DNA of 64,000 nt. Source: GCA-2733415 sp964276095. GTDB lineage: Bacteria; Bacteroidota; Bacteroidia; Flavobacteriales; Flavobacteriaceae. The stretch is from contig CAXYDR010000003.1 in the NCBI GenBank assembly GCA_964276095.1, forward strand, positions 1,054,001 through 1,118,000, read 5' to 3'. Made by a program: the position numbers and the translations under genes. The notes under the pieces were generated by a model. That model was not told the DNA's origin. It was given only the letters and a program-made list of their open reading frames with translations, and ran no database searches. Of this stretch, positions 16,265 to 23,887 are shown piece by piece (position 1 is the stretch's first letter; the number at the start of each line of letters is the position of its first letter).

Positions 16265-16284
16265 ATATTCGAATTATTTACAAG

Positions 16285-16815
16285 ATGAAATTTCAAATAA
16301 ACGATACCGTTTCTGTATTAGATGATGCCATTGATGGTGTTGTAACTGCTGTAAATGCATCAGAAGTAACTATTGAAACTGAAGATGGATTTCCGTTAAA
16401 ACTACACGAATCTAAATTGGTAAAAACAGGAACAGAAACATTTACTTTTAGAGGTATTGCAGATGCTAAAGCTGGAAAAATTGAAAAAAAGAAAAACCAC
16501 GTAAAAGGAAAAACACATACCAATGAATTCGTATTAGTGGTAGATTTACACATTGAAAAGCTCATAAAATCTACACATGGAATGAGTAACTATGACATTC
16601 TTTCTTTACAGTTAGACACTGCGAAGCATAAATTAGAGTTTAGCATTCAAAAACGTTTTCCTAAAGTAGTATTGGTTCACGGGGTTGGTGATGGCGTTTT
16701 AAAAGCAGACATATACAGTATGCTACGTCGCTTTGACAATATTCAATTTTATGAAGCTGATTACCGAGAATATGGTTTAGGTGCTACTGAAATACGAATT
16801 TTGCAGAAGCAATAA
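16285..16815 (+). CDS. Smr domain protein (DUF2027-type)
   Basis: A 176-residue protein. The N-terminal part (1-65) is a small beta domain (FQINDTVSVLDDAIDGVV), and the C-terminal half is an Smr domain with the conserved VLVHGVGDGVLK (about 128-139) and ADYREYGLGATEI near the end. Smr domains have nuclease activity in MutS2 and ribosome-collision factors, but the role of this short flavobacterial type is not established. I chose ATG 16285 because the family starts there and a -7 promoter box sits just before it. Confidence 0.85.
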   Translation: MKFQINDTVSVLDDAIDGVVTAVNASEVTIETEDGFPLKLHESKLVKTGTETFTFRGIADAKAGKIEKKKNHVKGKTHTNEFVLVVDLHIEKLIKSTHGMSNYDILSLQLDTAKHKLEFSIQKRFPKVVLVHGVGDGVLKADIYSMLRRFDNIQFYEADYREYGLGATEIRILQKQ

Positions 16816-16840
16816 GTTTCTAAGTTAAATCTACCCATAA

Positions 16841-16912
16841 TGTCAGTCTGAACTTATCGAAGACCAGTATGACCTAGATCATTTATTACACATCGACAGG
16901 CTCAGTGTGACA
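16841..16912. repeat. Interspersed dyad repeat
   Basis: TGTCAGTCTGA..TCGA at the left pairs with TCGA..TCAGTGTGACA at the right. It is the same type of dyad as 4120-4232 and non-coding. Confidence 0.5.
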
Positions 16913-16936
16913 ATAAAATACTACCCCTCACCTTAA

Positions 16937-16956
16937 TCCTCTCCCTCAGGAGAGGA
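16937..16956. repeat. Short perfect hairpin
   Basis: TCCTCTCC-CTCA-GGAGAGGA, an 8 bp perfect stem. The phrase 'cctcaccttaatcctctccctcaggagagg' is a type of intergenic repeat met often in Flavobacteriia. It may work as a weak terminator after the Smr gene. Confidence 0.45.
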
Positions 16957-16994
16957 GACTTATTTCTATTTATAAATCGTAAAGAATTAAATAG

Positions 16995-17002
16995 TATTTT
17001 TG
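16995..17002 (+). promoter_or_regulatory. Predicted -7 box of dusB
   Basis: TATTTTTG matches TAnnTTTG and lies 19 bp before the GTG start at 17022. Confidence 0.45.
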
Positions 17003-17021
17003 CATTCTAAAATTTCAACTA

Positions 17022-18014
17022 GTGGTTAAAATAGGCGACATAGAATTACCAGACTTTCCGTTATTACTTGCACCAATGGAAGATGTAAGTGATCCTCCTT
17101 TCAGAGCTTTATGCAAGGAAGAAGGCGCAGACGTGGTATACACTGAATTTATTTCTTCAGAAGGTTTAATTCGTGATGCGGCAAAAAGCACCATGAAATT
17201 AGATATTTACGAAAAAGAACGTCCGGTTGGAATACAAATTTTTGGAGCTGTTTTAGAATCGATGTTACGCTCTGTTGAAATTGTAGAAGCAAGTGGACCA
17301 GATATTATTGACATTAACTTTGGTTGTCCCGTAAAAAAGGTTGTTTCTAAAGGAGCTGGAGCAGGAATATTAAAAGACATTGACTTAATGGTTTCTTTAA
17401 CTGAAGCCATGGTAAAACATACCAATTTACCTATAACCGTTAAAACGCGATTGGGATGGGATGAAGATTCTATCAAAATTGTTGAAGTTGCTGAACGTTT
17501 ACAAGATGTTGGTTGTGCAGCAATTTCTATTCATGGTCGTACCAGAGCTCAATTATATAAAGGGGATGCCAATTGGGCACCAATTGCAGAAGTTAAAAAT
17601 AACCAACGCATGCATATCCCTGTTTTCGGAAACGGTGATGTTACTACCCCTGAAGACGCTATGCGAATGCGTGATGAATACGGATTAGATGGATGTATGA
17701 TTGGTAGAGCTGCTATTGGAAATCCTTGGTTCTTTAACCAAGTGAAACATTTTTTCAATACTGGTGAACACATGAAATTGCCTACTATGGAACAACGTGT
17801 AAGTGCAGCCAGACGTCATTTACAAATGAGTTTGGACTGGAAAGGTGAAAAATTAGGTGTTTTTGAAACCAGACGTCACTATACAAACTATTTTAAAGGT
17901 ATCAGAGATTTTAAAGATTATCGTATTAAAATGGTAACTACTGATGATTCTGCAGGTGTTTTTGATGTGTTAGATGAAGTTGCAGTAAAGTTTAAAGATT
18001 ATCAGTTTGACTAA
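17022..18014 (+). CDS. dusB: tRNA-dihydrouridine synthase DusB
   Basis: A 330-residue flavoenzyme that reduces uridine to dihydrouridine in tRNA D loops. Seen are the FMN phosphate-binding start LLAPMEDVSDPPFR (15-28), the catalytic Cys102 in FGCPVKKVVSKGAGAG, the NADPH/FMN region SIHGRTRAQLYKG and IGRAAIGNPW. The start is GTG at 17022; the protein begins VKIGDIELPDFP and no ATG is available nearby. The assignment to DusB rather than DusA or DusC rests on GAGAGIL and the length. Confidence 0.93.
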   Translation: MVKIGDIELPDFPLLLAPMEDVSDPPFRALCKEEGADVVYTEFISSEGLIRDAAKSTMKLDIYEKERPVGIQIFGAVLESMLRSVEIVEASGPDIIDINFGCPVKKVVSKGAGAGILKDIDLMVSLTEAMVKHTNLPITVKTRLGWDEDSIKIVEVAERLQDVGCAAISIHGRTRAQLYKGDANWAPIAEVKNNQRMHIPVFGNGDVTTPEDAMRMRDEYGLDGCMIGRAAIGNPWFFNQVKHFFNTGEHMKLPTMEQRVSAARRHLQMSLDWKGEKLGVFETRRHYTNYFKGIRDFKDYRIKMVTTDDSAGVFDVLDEVAVKFKDYQFD

Positions 18015-18049
18015 CACTTCAGTAGATTTACAAATTTATAAAACCTAAA

Positions 18050-19252
18050 CTAACCAGCGTTTAGCATCTTTTTACTAATACGATATGAGGCTATTTTAGA
18101 CGCCATTAATCCAAGTGAAAAGATAGTTACTAAAACAATCAACACATTCATTGGTGTTAATTCTACAGGGTATGGCACATCCGTACCTGGAATTTTTATG
18201 TATTCAAAAACAACTTGTGAGCCAACCAATAACACCCCTAATATCACTCCAATACTCCCTCCTATAAACGTTAATAAAGCTCCCTGAAGAAAGAATATTT
18301 GTTTGATATCACTAATTGGAGTTCCAAGATTAGATAGCGTAACCAAATCTCTCTTTTTATCAATTATCATCATAATAATTGAACCAATAACGTTGAATAA
18401 CGCGATAATTAAAATCAATGTAAATATTAAATATACCGCAATATTTTCGGTGTTTAACATTTTATGAATCGCATCGTTTAACTCAGATTTATTTTTTATG
18501 ATAATGTTGTTATCAAAAATATTTTTTAATTCCGCTCTTAGTTGCTCTTCATCAACCTCTGGAATTGTTTTTAACTCTATCTTAGTTATTGTATTTGCAT
18601 TATAACTCAACAACTCTTGTGTAGCTTTTAATGACGAGAATAAGTATTCTTTATTGTAGACATCATTCACATTAAACAATCCTACATTATATGCAAAAAC
18701 CTTATTTAATGTATTCTCATTTATTTGCCCTTTCCCTGGTTTAGGAACTATCAATTTCAAATTACTGGAATAGTCAAAAACTCCCAAACCTAATTTAATA
18801 GCCAACTCTTCACCAACTACTGTTTGCTTGGTATTTGGTTCAAACCATTTTCCTAATGATAAAGTAGAGTCAATCGCAACAGTTTGTTGATATTGTTCAT
18901 CCACCCCCTTGATAGTAGCAATTTCTGTTTTCCCATTAAACTCTAAAAAAACCTTCTCTTCAATTACCTTACTAAAACTGATAATATCAGTATAATCCTG
19001 AATTTTCGATAACTGCTCAGAGGTAATCGCAATTTTTTTACCTGATGCCGCACTAATTGTAAAATCTGGATCTACTATACTTGAATATGATAATGTGAAT
19101 GTTTTTAAACCCGCAAAACCAGACAATACTACTAATAGCAACATCGATCCAAAAATAACCCCCATAGAAGCTATTCTTGAAATAATGTTTATAGCATTAT
19201 TGGTGCTTTTAGTAAAAAGATATCTTTTTGCTATGTAGAGAGAAAACTTCAA
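18050..19252 (-). CDS. FtsX-like ABC permease, LolE/LolC type
   Basis: A 400-residue inner-membrane protein with one N-terminal helix (about 24-46), a periplasmic domain of about 220 residues and three C-terminal helices beginning near 275, 325 and 372. This is the MacB/LolCE topology, and the start FSLYIAKRYLF is typical of LolE-like permeases that extract lipoproteins. The LolD ATPase is not nearby. The only start is TTG 19252, preceded in the same frame by TAA, TTA and the rbfA stop, so it is probably translationally coupled to rbfA. Confidence 0.85.
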   Translation of the reverse strand: MKFSLYIAKRYLFTKSTNNAINIISRIASMGVIFGSMLLLVVLSGFAGLKTFTLSYSSIVDPDFTISAASGKKIAITSEQLSKIQDYTDIISFSKVIEEKVFLEFNGKTEIATIKGVDEQYQQTVAIDSTLSLGKWFEPNTKQTVVGEELAIKLGLGVFDYSSNLKLIVPKPGKGQINENTLNKVFAYNVGLFNVNDVYNKEYLFSSLKATQELLSYNANTITKIELKTIPEVDEEQLRAELKNIFDNNIIIKNKSELNDAIHKMLNTENIAVYLIFTLILIIALFNVIGSIIMMIIDKKRDLVTLSNLGTPISDIKQIFFLQGALLTFIGGSIGVILGVLLVGSQVVFEYIKIPGTDVPYPVELTPMNVLIVLVTIFSLGLMASKIASYRISKKMLNAG

Positions 19253-19258
19253 TTATAA

Positions 19259-19651
19259 TTATATGATATCTCTATCTTCTAATAAATCTGAGTCTTTAAT
19301 AGGATCTTCTTTTCCTTTTAAAGATTTTTCAATAGTATCAATATAATCTAATGAATCATCTAAATAAAAGAACAATTCTGGCATTCTTCTTAATTGATGT
19401 TTGGTACGTTGTGCTATTTCATGTTTTATAGCAGCTTTATTAATTTTTATACCAGTCATCAACTCTTTAGCTTTATCCATTGGAAATATACTTAAGTATA
19501 CTTTTGCCAAAGATAAATCAGTAGGTACTGTTACCTTAGATACTGAAATTAGCACTCCATTTAATCCTCCTTCTCTTGCTGCTCCCTGAAGTACATCTAC
19601 TAAATCAAGTTGCAAAACTCCCGCTATTTTCTTTTGTCTATTACTTTCCAT
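19259..19651 (-). CDS. rbfA: 30S ribosome-binding factor RbfA
   Basis: A 130-residue KH-like protein. The typical start RQKKIAGVLQLDLVDVLQ, the middle VSKVTVPTDLSLAKVYLSIFP and the end region MPELFFYLDDSLDYIDTIEKSL all fit RbfA, which binds the 16S rRNA 5' region and helps mature the 30S subunit. The length is normal. It is cotranscribed with the LolE-like permease, with only 6 bp between stop and TTG start. Confidence 0.93.
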   Translation of the reverse strand: MESNRQKKIAGVLQLDLVDVLQGAAREGGLNGVLISVSKVTVPTDLSLAKVYLSIFPMDKAKELMTGIKINKAAIKHEIAQRTKHQLRRMPELFFYLDDSLDYIDTIEKSLKGKEDPIKDSDLLEDRDII

Positions 19652-19715
19652 GCTGCAAAAATAATATATTAATGTATTTTTACTGTCTATTATATCATAT
19701 AATTAACAATTACAG

Positions 19716-20123
19716 ATGAATAAGATTGAACATATAGGTATTGCCGTTAAGAATTTAGAAGAATCAAATGCGTTATTTGCTAAATTATTTGGGAAACCAC
19801 ATTATAAAACAGAATCGGTTGAAAGCGAAGGCGTAAATACTTCGTTTTTTAAAGTAGGAGAAAATAAAATAGAGCTATTGGAAGCTACCAATGAAAATAG
19901 CCCCATTGCCAAATTCCTTAATAAAAAAGGAGAAGGAGTGCATCACATAGCATTTGACGTTACAGATATTGAAGTTGAGATAAAAAGATTAAAGGCCGAA
20001 GGCTTCATTGTTTTAAACGAAAAACCTAAAAAAGGGGCTGACAATAAGCTGGTTGTCTTTTTACATCCAAAATCTACCAATGGAACATTAATAGAACTTT
20101 GTCAAGAAATTAAAGATAACTAA
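19716..20123 (+). CDS. mce: Methylmalonyl-CoA epimerase
   Basis: A 135-residue vicinal oxygen chelate protein. It starts IEHIGIAVKNLEE (metal ligand His6 and surroundings), has GVHHIAFDVTDI near 74-85 with a further ligand His, and ends GTLIELCQE with the last ligand Glu. This is the full pattern of methylmalonyl-CoA epimerase, which interconverts the S and R forms in propionyl-CoA metabolism. The mutase is not in the window. It is divergent from rbfA and followed by tRNA-Met. Confidence 0.9.
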   Translation: MNKIEHIGIAVKNLEESNALFAKLFGKPHYKTESVESEGVNTSFFKVGENKIELLEATNENSPIAKFLNKKGEGVHHIAFDVTDIEVEIKRLKAEGFIVLNEKPKKGADNKLVVFLHPKSTNGTLIELCQEIKDN

Positions 20124-20131
20124 TAAAATAA

Positions 20132-20163
20132 TTTGGTGTATCTGTAAATAAGTAGTAATTTTG
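20132..20163 (+). promoter_or_regulatory. Promoter of tRNA-Met
   Basis: TTTG (20132-20135), a 20 bp spacer and TAATTTTG (20156-20163) match the Bacteroidota consensus. It begins 9 bp after the mce stop and ends 12 bp before the tRNA. Confidence 0.75.
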
Positions 20164-20174
20164 CACACGATTTC

Positions 20175-20248
20175 GGTCCCATAGCTCAGTTGGTTAGAGC
20201 ATCTGACTCATAATCAGAGGGTCCTTGGTTCGAGCCCAAGTGGGACCA
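20175..20248 (+). tRNA. tRNA-Met (CAT anticodon)
   Basis: A 74 nt cloverleaf: acceptor GGTCCCA/TGGGACC with A discriminator, anticodon arm TCTGA-CTCATAA-TCAGA, T arm CTTGG/CCAAG. CCA is not encoded. Anticodon CAT also occurs in tRNA-Ile2 (lysidine type) and initiator tRNA; the paired first position and D arm exclude the initiator, and I favour elongator Met over Ile2. Confidence 0.85.
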
Positions 20249-20258
20249 CCTTCAAACA

Positions 20259-20288
20259 AAGACTTTACAGTAATGTAAGGTCTTTTTT
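20259..20288 (+). terminator. Terminator of tRNA-Met
   Basis: AAGACTTTACA-GTAA-TGTAAGGTCTT with one wobble pair, followed by a T run. Confidence 0.8.
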
Positions 20289-20342
20289 GTTTTGTATATT
20301 TAAATTTAAAGGAGTCTTGGATAATCGAAAAAGGGGGGAATC

Positions 20343-20374
20343 AAAAAATCCTAGTTAAATAACTAGGATTTTTT
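20343..20374. terminator. Bidirectional terminator
   Basis: AAAAAATCCTAGTT-AAAT-AACTAGGATTTTTT, a perfect 14 bp stem, 28 bp after the stop of the gene at 20403-21818. Confidence 0.85.
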
Positions 20375-20402
20375 GATTTTTATTGAAGGCAGGATAATTT
20401 AT

Positions 20403-21818
20403 CTATACACCTCTTTTTACTTGCTTTTTCATTGCTTTTTTATCTTTAAGTGGTGAAGGTCCAAAAGGTAGCCTTAGGTTTTCAAATCTTGATTTTATAT
20501 TTCCATCTAAATCTTTTCTATCAGCCCTATTTGCAACTATATGCCAAGAAAAATCAACATTACTTTTCCCATCCATCAACTCATTAACATCAAATCCTTT
20601 ATCTGTTTTATTGGTCACATATACTCCATTACAACTTCCTTCTAATTGAATAAATACTTTTAGCGGATGTTCTTTATCTATTTTAAGTGACCTTGCCAAT
20701 ATCTTATCTATTTTAATATGTACTTTTCCATTTATCAATTTTCCTGTTCCATAATCTACAAATAAAACTTCTGGAGCTTCTGGACAGAACATTACTCTTG
20801 GCCTGTTTTTCTCATCAGGAATCAATGTTGACACTGTTCCATTTCCAACAATTTTATAATCCGTACCTCCAGTAGCTGTAATATCGTCATTATGATTATA
20901 CTTTAACCCTACATAACTATATGATTGCCCACCAGCAGCTGTACCTCCAAGGAAATAACCACCATATAGTATTCTTCTTGACGGAGCAGCTATAGCTGAA
21001 ATAGTTTGTTCGTCTTTACCCGCCAAAAAAGCAAAAGCACTAGTGTTAGTTGTTGCTGGATCATTATCCGTATCTAATGAAAAATACCCAGCAGTATTCC
21101 CATTGTGAGCTGAATTGTTTGGCGCACCATTCCCAGTCATACCACTAACTCCAGAAGAGTTAACTCCTGAACCAGCTACTCCTGCGCCATCAGTAGGGTA
21201 AACCCCTCCGAGACCATTTGTTGCACCTATTACAGCAGTCCCTCCAGCATTTGCATTTCTAGCCCAAACACCATTGGCAACTGTGTCATCTGCAGTAGCA
21301 GCCACACCATCATTTGTACCACTTCCTACAATAGTAAGTTGTGAATATGTTGTTCCTGATGAGTTAACACCTAATGTCCCGTCACTTCTAACTCTCATTC
21401 TTTCAAGGTTGTTTGAATGAATTCTTAAATCTTGAACATCGGTAGTCCCTAGGAAATTAGTTCCTGCTGTAGTACCACTGTTTCCTGACAAAGACCAATC
21501 TAAACCTCCAGGTGAACCTGCTAATGCAATCCACCTTGTCCCGTTCCAATAATGCAGACCTGGTACAATATTATTTGGAGATACTCCAGCAGTATCTGTA
21601 TTCCATACAATTGTTCCTGCCACTATACTTCCTCCTTGAGGATTGAGTACTGGGGCTTCTATAATTGTTGATGTTAATGCAACTCTTGGCGGAATGAAAC
21701 CGCCTTGCAATGAACTTACATCTAAAGCTCCTTCAGGTGTTGTAGTTCCTATTCCAACTTGTGCATTTAAACTTGCACTTAATATTCCGATAAAAATTAT
21801 AAATAATACTCTTTTCAT
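20403..21818 (-). CDS. Secreted fibre-like protein of unknown function
   Basis: A 471-residue exported protein with a signal peptide (1-19, ending LNAQ) followed at once by VGIGTTTPEGALDVSS, a phrase that opens many flavobacterial secreted proteins and also occurs in phage tail fibre-like proteins. The middle (about 100-320) is low-complexity and rich in G, N, T, S and A with short repeating turns, as in a beta-helical or fibrous structure. The C-terminal 130 residues are a compact domain (VLFVDYGTGKLINGKVHIKID and following), possibly a capping domain. No sorting tail (Por type) is clear. It is flanked by a strong terminator and probably transcribed alone. Confidence 0.6.
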   Translation of the reverse strand: MKRVLFIIFIGILSASLNAQVGIGTTTPEGALDVSSLQGGFIPPRVALTSTIIEAPVLNPQGGSIVAGTIVWNTDTAGVSPNNIVPGLHYWNGTRWIALAGSPGGLDWSLSGNSGTTAGTNFLGTTDVQDLRIHSNNLERMRVRSDGTLGVNSSGTTYSQLTIVGSGTNDGVAATADDTVANGVWARNANAGGTAVIGATNGLGGVYPTDGAGVAGSGVNSSGVSGMTGNGAPNNSAHNGNTAGYFSLDTDNDPATTNTSAFAFLAGKDEQTISAIAAPSRRILYGGYFLGGTAAGGQSYSYVGLKYNHNDDITATGGTDYKIVGNGTVSTLIPDEKNRPRVMFCPEAPEVLFVDYGTGKLINGKVHIKIDKILARSLKIDKEHPLKVFIQLEGSCNGVYVTNKTDKGFDVNELMDGKSNVDFSWHIVANRADRKDLDGNIKSRFENLRLPFGPSPLKDKKAMKKQVKRGV

Positions 21819-21930
21819 TACACTGTTATTTTCGGGTTTACACTATAATGTTCCATATTTTAGCATTATGTTACCCATTAAACAATATAATTTTTAAAAT
21901 ATTTGTTAAATACTTAAAGATATCACACAA

Positions 21931-21962
21931 AAAAGGCAGGAAACCCGTAGTACCCGCCTTTT
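21931..21962. terminator. Hairpin terminator
   Basis: AAAAGGCAGG and CCCGCCTTTT pair with one mismatch around a 12 nt loop. It lies downstream of the gene at 22105 on the minus strand. Confidence 0.6.
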
Positions 21963-22104
21963 AATCTTAATATTGATTTTAGATTTCAATATTGTTTACA
22001 TGAAAACATTTACCCGAATGTTATATGATATACTTATATGTTCCTTTTATTTAGATTTTGTTACCCAAATATTTTAAAAGTTTAAATACATACACCGCAC
22101 TAAC

Positions 22105-22557
22105 CTAGGCTATGTCAGTAATTATTATAGTTTTATTATTAAAAATTAAAACATCCTTTTCCTTTTTCCCTAACAAAATCTTACCAATTGGGGAACTTGG
22201 GGAAATAGCATAATATGTATTTGTATTAATTATAATAGCTCCTACACTAATGGCTAAAAAATAAGCTCCATTATTTGTTGTAATTAAACTCCCTAAACGA
22301 GCGACTTCAGAAGAAGTATCAATAGTTACTTTTGAAAATAACTCTTGTTGCTTTTCTATATCCGATAACTGATTTCCAGCTTTCTCACGCTCCAATTGCA
22401 ACATTGCTCTACCGGTTTCATGCTTGTCTCCTGCTGAACTTTTTGTTTCTGACTGTAAGGATTCTTGAATATTAGCAATTCGTTCAATTACCGTATATAA
22501 TCTTCCATATAGAAATTTTTTACATTCCTCGTATAATTGTTCTTTTACTGTCATCAT
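22105..22557 (-). CDS. GreA/GreB C-terminal-like protein
   Basis: A 150-residue protein. Residues 1-75 form a probable coiled coil (many E, K, Q and L), and the C-terminal half contains ISPSSPIGKILLGKKEKDVLIF at about 118-139, which matches the C-terminal domain of GreA/GreB transcript cleavage factors. The acidic tip residues of true GreA (DE in the coiled-coil loop) are not obvious. Homologues in this family are often labelled 3-oxoacyl-ACP synthase in databases; nothing here supports that. Its ATG overlaps the stop of the upstream FAD oxidoreductase (ATGA), so the two are coupled. Confidence 0.65.
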   Translation of the reverse strand: MMTVKEQLYEECKKFLYGRLYTVIERIANIQESLQSETKSSAGDKHETGRAMLQLEREKAGNQLSDIEKQQELFSKVTIDTSSEVARLGSLITTNNGAYFLAISVGAIIINTNTYYAISPSSPIGKILLGKKEKDVLIFNNKTIIITDIA

Positions 22558-23666
22558 ACCAAGTTAGCTAATTCCTCACCTATTAAACTTCCAATTGCAA
22601 CTCCCATACCTCCTAAACGTACTCCGCAATACACATTATTAGAAACTTGCTTTACTATTGTTTTCTTCTGAGACCCAACACCCATAATCCCTGTCCAACG
22701 ATGATCAATTTCAAATGGGGTATTTGGTAATATTATATTTCTTAAATGCTTTTCTAATTGCTGTTGAATGGGTTCAGACATCTCCATTACAAGGGTTTCT
22801 TCTCCTTTAAAATCTAAATTTCTACCCCCACCAAACAAAATTCTATTATTTATATTCCTAAAATAATAATAACCCTCATCAAAGTGGAAAGTACCTTTAA
22901 TATGCAAATCTATAATCGGTTTAGTAATCAGTACTTGAGCACGTGCGGGTTGGACCTCTTCATTTAACAGCTCTTTTGCAAAACCATTCGTAGCAATTAA
23001 TAGTTTCCCTGTTTTAAAAGAATAATCAGAATCAAGAACAACTTCTACTTGATTACCAATTTCATTAAATGATTTAACAGCTACATTATTCAGTATTTTA
23101 ATTCCTTTTGATTGCGCTAGTTTTAATAAGGAAACCATCATTTTACCTGTATCAATCTGTCCTTCAAACTGATTAAATACATAGTTGTTTTTTACATTTT
23201 TAAAATCAAACTTATTCTCAGAAACACTAAAAACATCATCCTTAAAAATAGGTAGCAACATTTCGTTTACCTGGTGTAATTGATCAGAACAAGTGTTAAA
23301 TAAATTATTATCGTTAGAAAACAACTCAAAACTTCCGTGTTGTTGAAAATCAATTGTTTTATCTCCTAAATTCTTACGAAGTAATTCAAGCCCTTTCCAG
23401 CGCTTTTCTACCAGTTGTAACACTTCGTCTTCAGAATGTGATTTAAGATCCGACAATATCTCTGAAATACTTCCAAAACAAGCAAAGCCAGCATTCTTAG
23501 TACTTGCTCCATGAGGCAACATTCCTCTTTCTAGAATTACTATTTTTGAGTTTGGATATTTTTTTCGCAATGTAATTGCTGTGTTTAACCCAACTATTCC
23601 ACTTCCAACGATTGTAAAATCGACGTTAGAAAACCATTCTGATTTTTCCCAATAACTTAAGTTCAT
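22554..23666 (-). CDS. FAD-dependent oxidoreductase (DAO family)
   Basis: A 370-residue flavoprotein. The FAD-binding Rossmann motif is FTIVGSGIVGLNTAITLRKK (about 17-36), followed by the acid in IVILERG, the ATP-like helix ASTKNAGFACFGS and a C-terminal GVRLGGMGVAIGSLIGEELA that closes the FAD site. It belongs with D-amino-acid or glycine oxidase-like amine oxidases; the substrate is unknown. It has an overlapping downstream partner, a GreA/B-like gene. A repeat element lies upstream at 23749-23816. Confidence 0.85.
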   Translation of the reverse strand: MNLSYWEKSEWFSNVDFTIVGSGIVGLNTAITLRKKYPNSKIVILERGMLPHGASTKNAGFACFGSISEILSDLKSHSEDEVLQLVEKRWKGLELLRKNLGDKTIDFQQHGSFELFSNDNNLFNTCSDQLHQVNEMLLPIFKDDVFSVSENKFDFKNVKNNYVFNQFEGQIDTGKMMVSLLKLAQSKGIKILNNVAVKSFNEIGNQVEVVLDSDYSFKTGKLLIATNGFAKELLNEEVQPARAQVLITKPIIDLHIKGTFHFDEGYYYFRNINNRILFGGGRNLDFKGEETLVMEMSEPIQQQLEKHLRNIILPNTPFEIDHRWTGIMGVGSQKKTIVKQVSNNVYCGVRLGGMGVAIGSLIGEELANLV

Positions 23667-23748
23667 AATGCAAATTATATGAATTAAATTTAAAAAAGAA
23701 AGTATTTAATAGTGTCTTTTAAAATTCAATTAGTATTACTGATTTTGT

Positions 23749-23816
23749 GTTAAGGATAGTAGCGACATCCTTTTCTTCTTTTAAGAAAAGATACAGCGGA
23801 TAGCCTGACTTTTGTC
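23749..23816. repeat. Interspersed hairpin repeat (flavobacterial REP-like), copy 2
   Basis: Read on the minus strand it gives GGCTATCCGCTGTATCTTTTC and then AAAAGGATGTCGCTACTATCC, the same arms as the element at 16087-16213 with a shorter loop. It lies between the oxidoreductase gene and accC. Confidence 0.6.
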
Positions 23817-23841
23817 CTAGCAAAAGTAACACCATAAAAAA

Positions 23842-23863
23842 AGCCCCTAAATAAATAGAGGCT
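23842..23863 (-). terminator. Weak hairpin terminator after accC
   Basis: AGCCCCTA and TAGAGGCT pair with one mismatch, followed on the minus strand by a T run, 25 bp after the accC stop. Confidence 0.55.
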
Positions 23864-23887
23864 GCATGTATTATGATTGTTTAGTAC

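Noticed and set aside
16192..16284. Longer start for the Smr gene
   Set aside because: The extra 31 residues (PLLSLMLLSANIMQLL and on) lie across a repeat and a -7 box and do not fit the family.
20175..20248. tRNA-Ile2 or initiator tRNA
   Set aside because: The acceptor pair is matched, so not initiator. Ile2 cannot be fully excluded from sequence alone but elongator Met is more likely.
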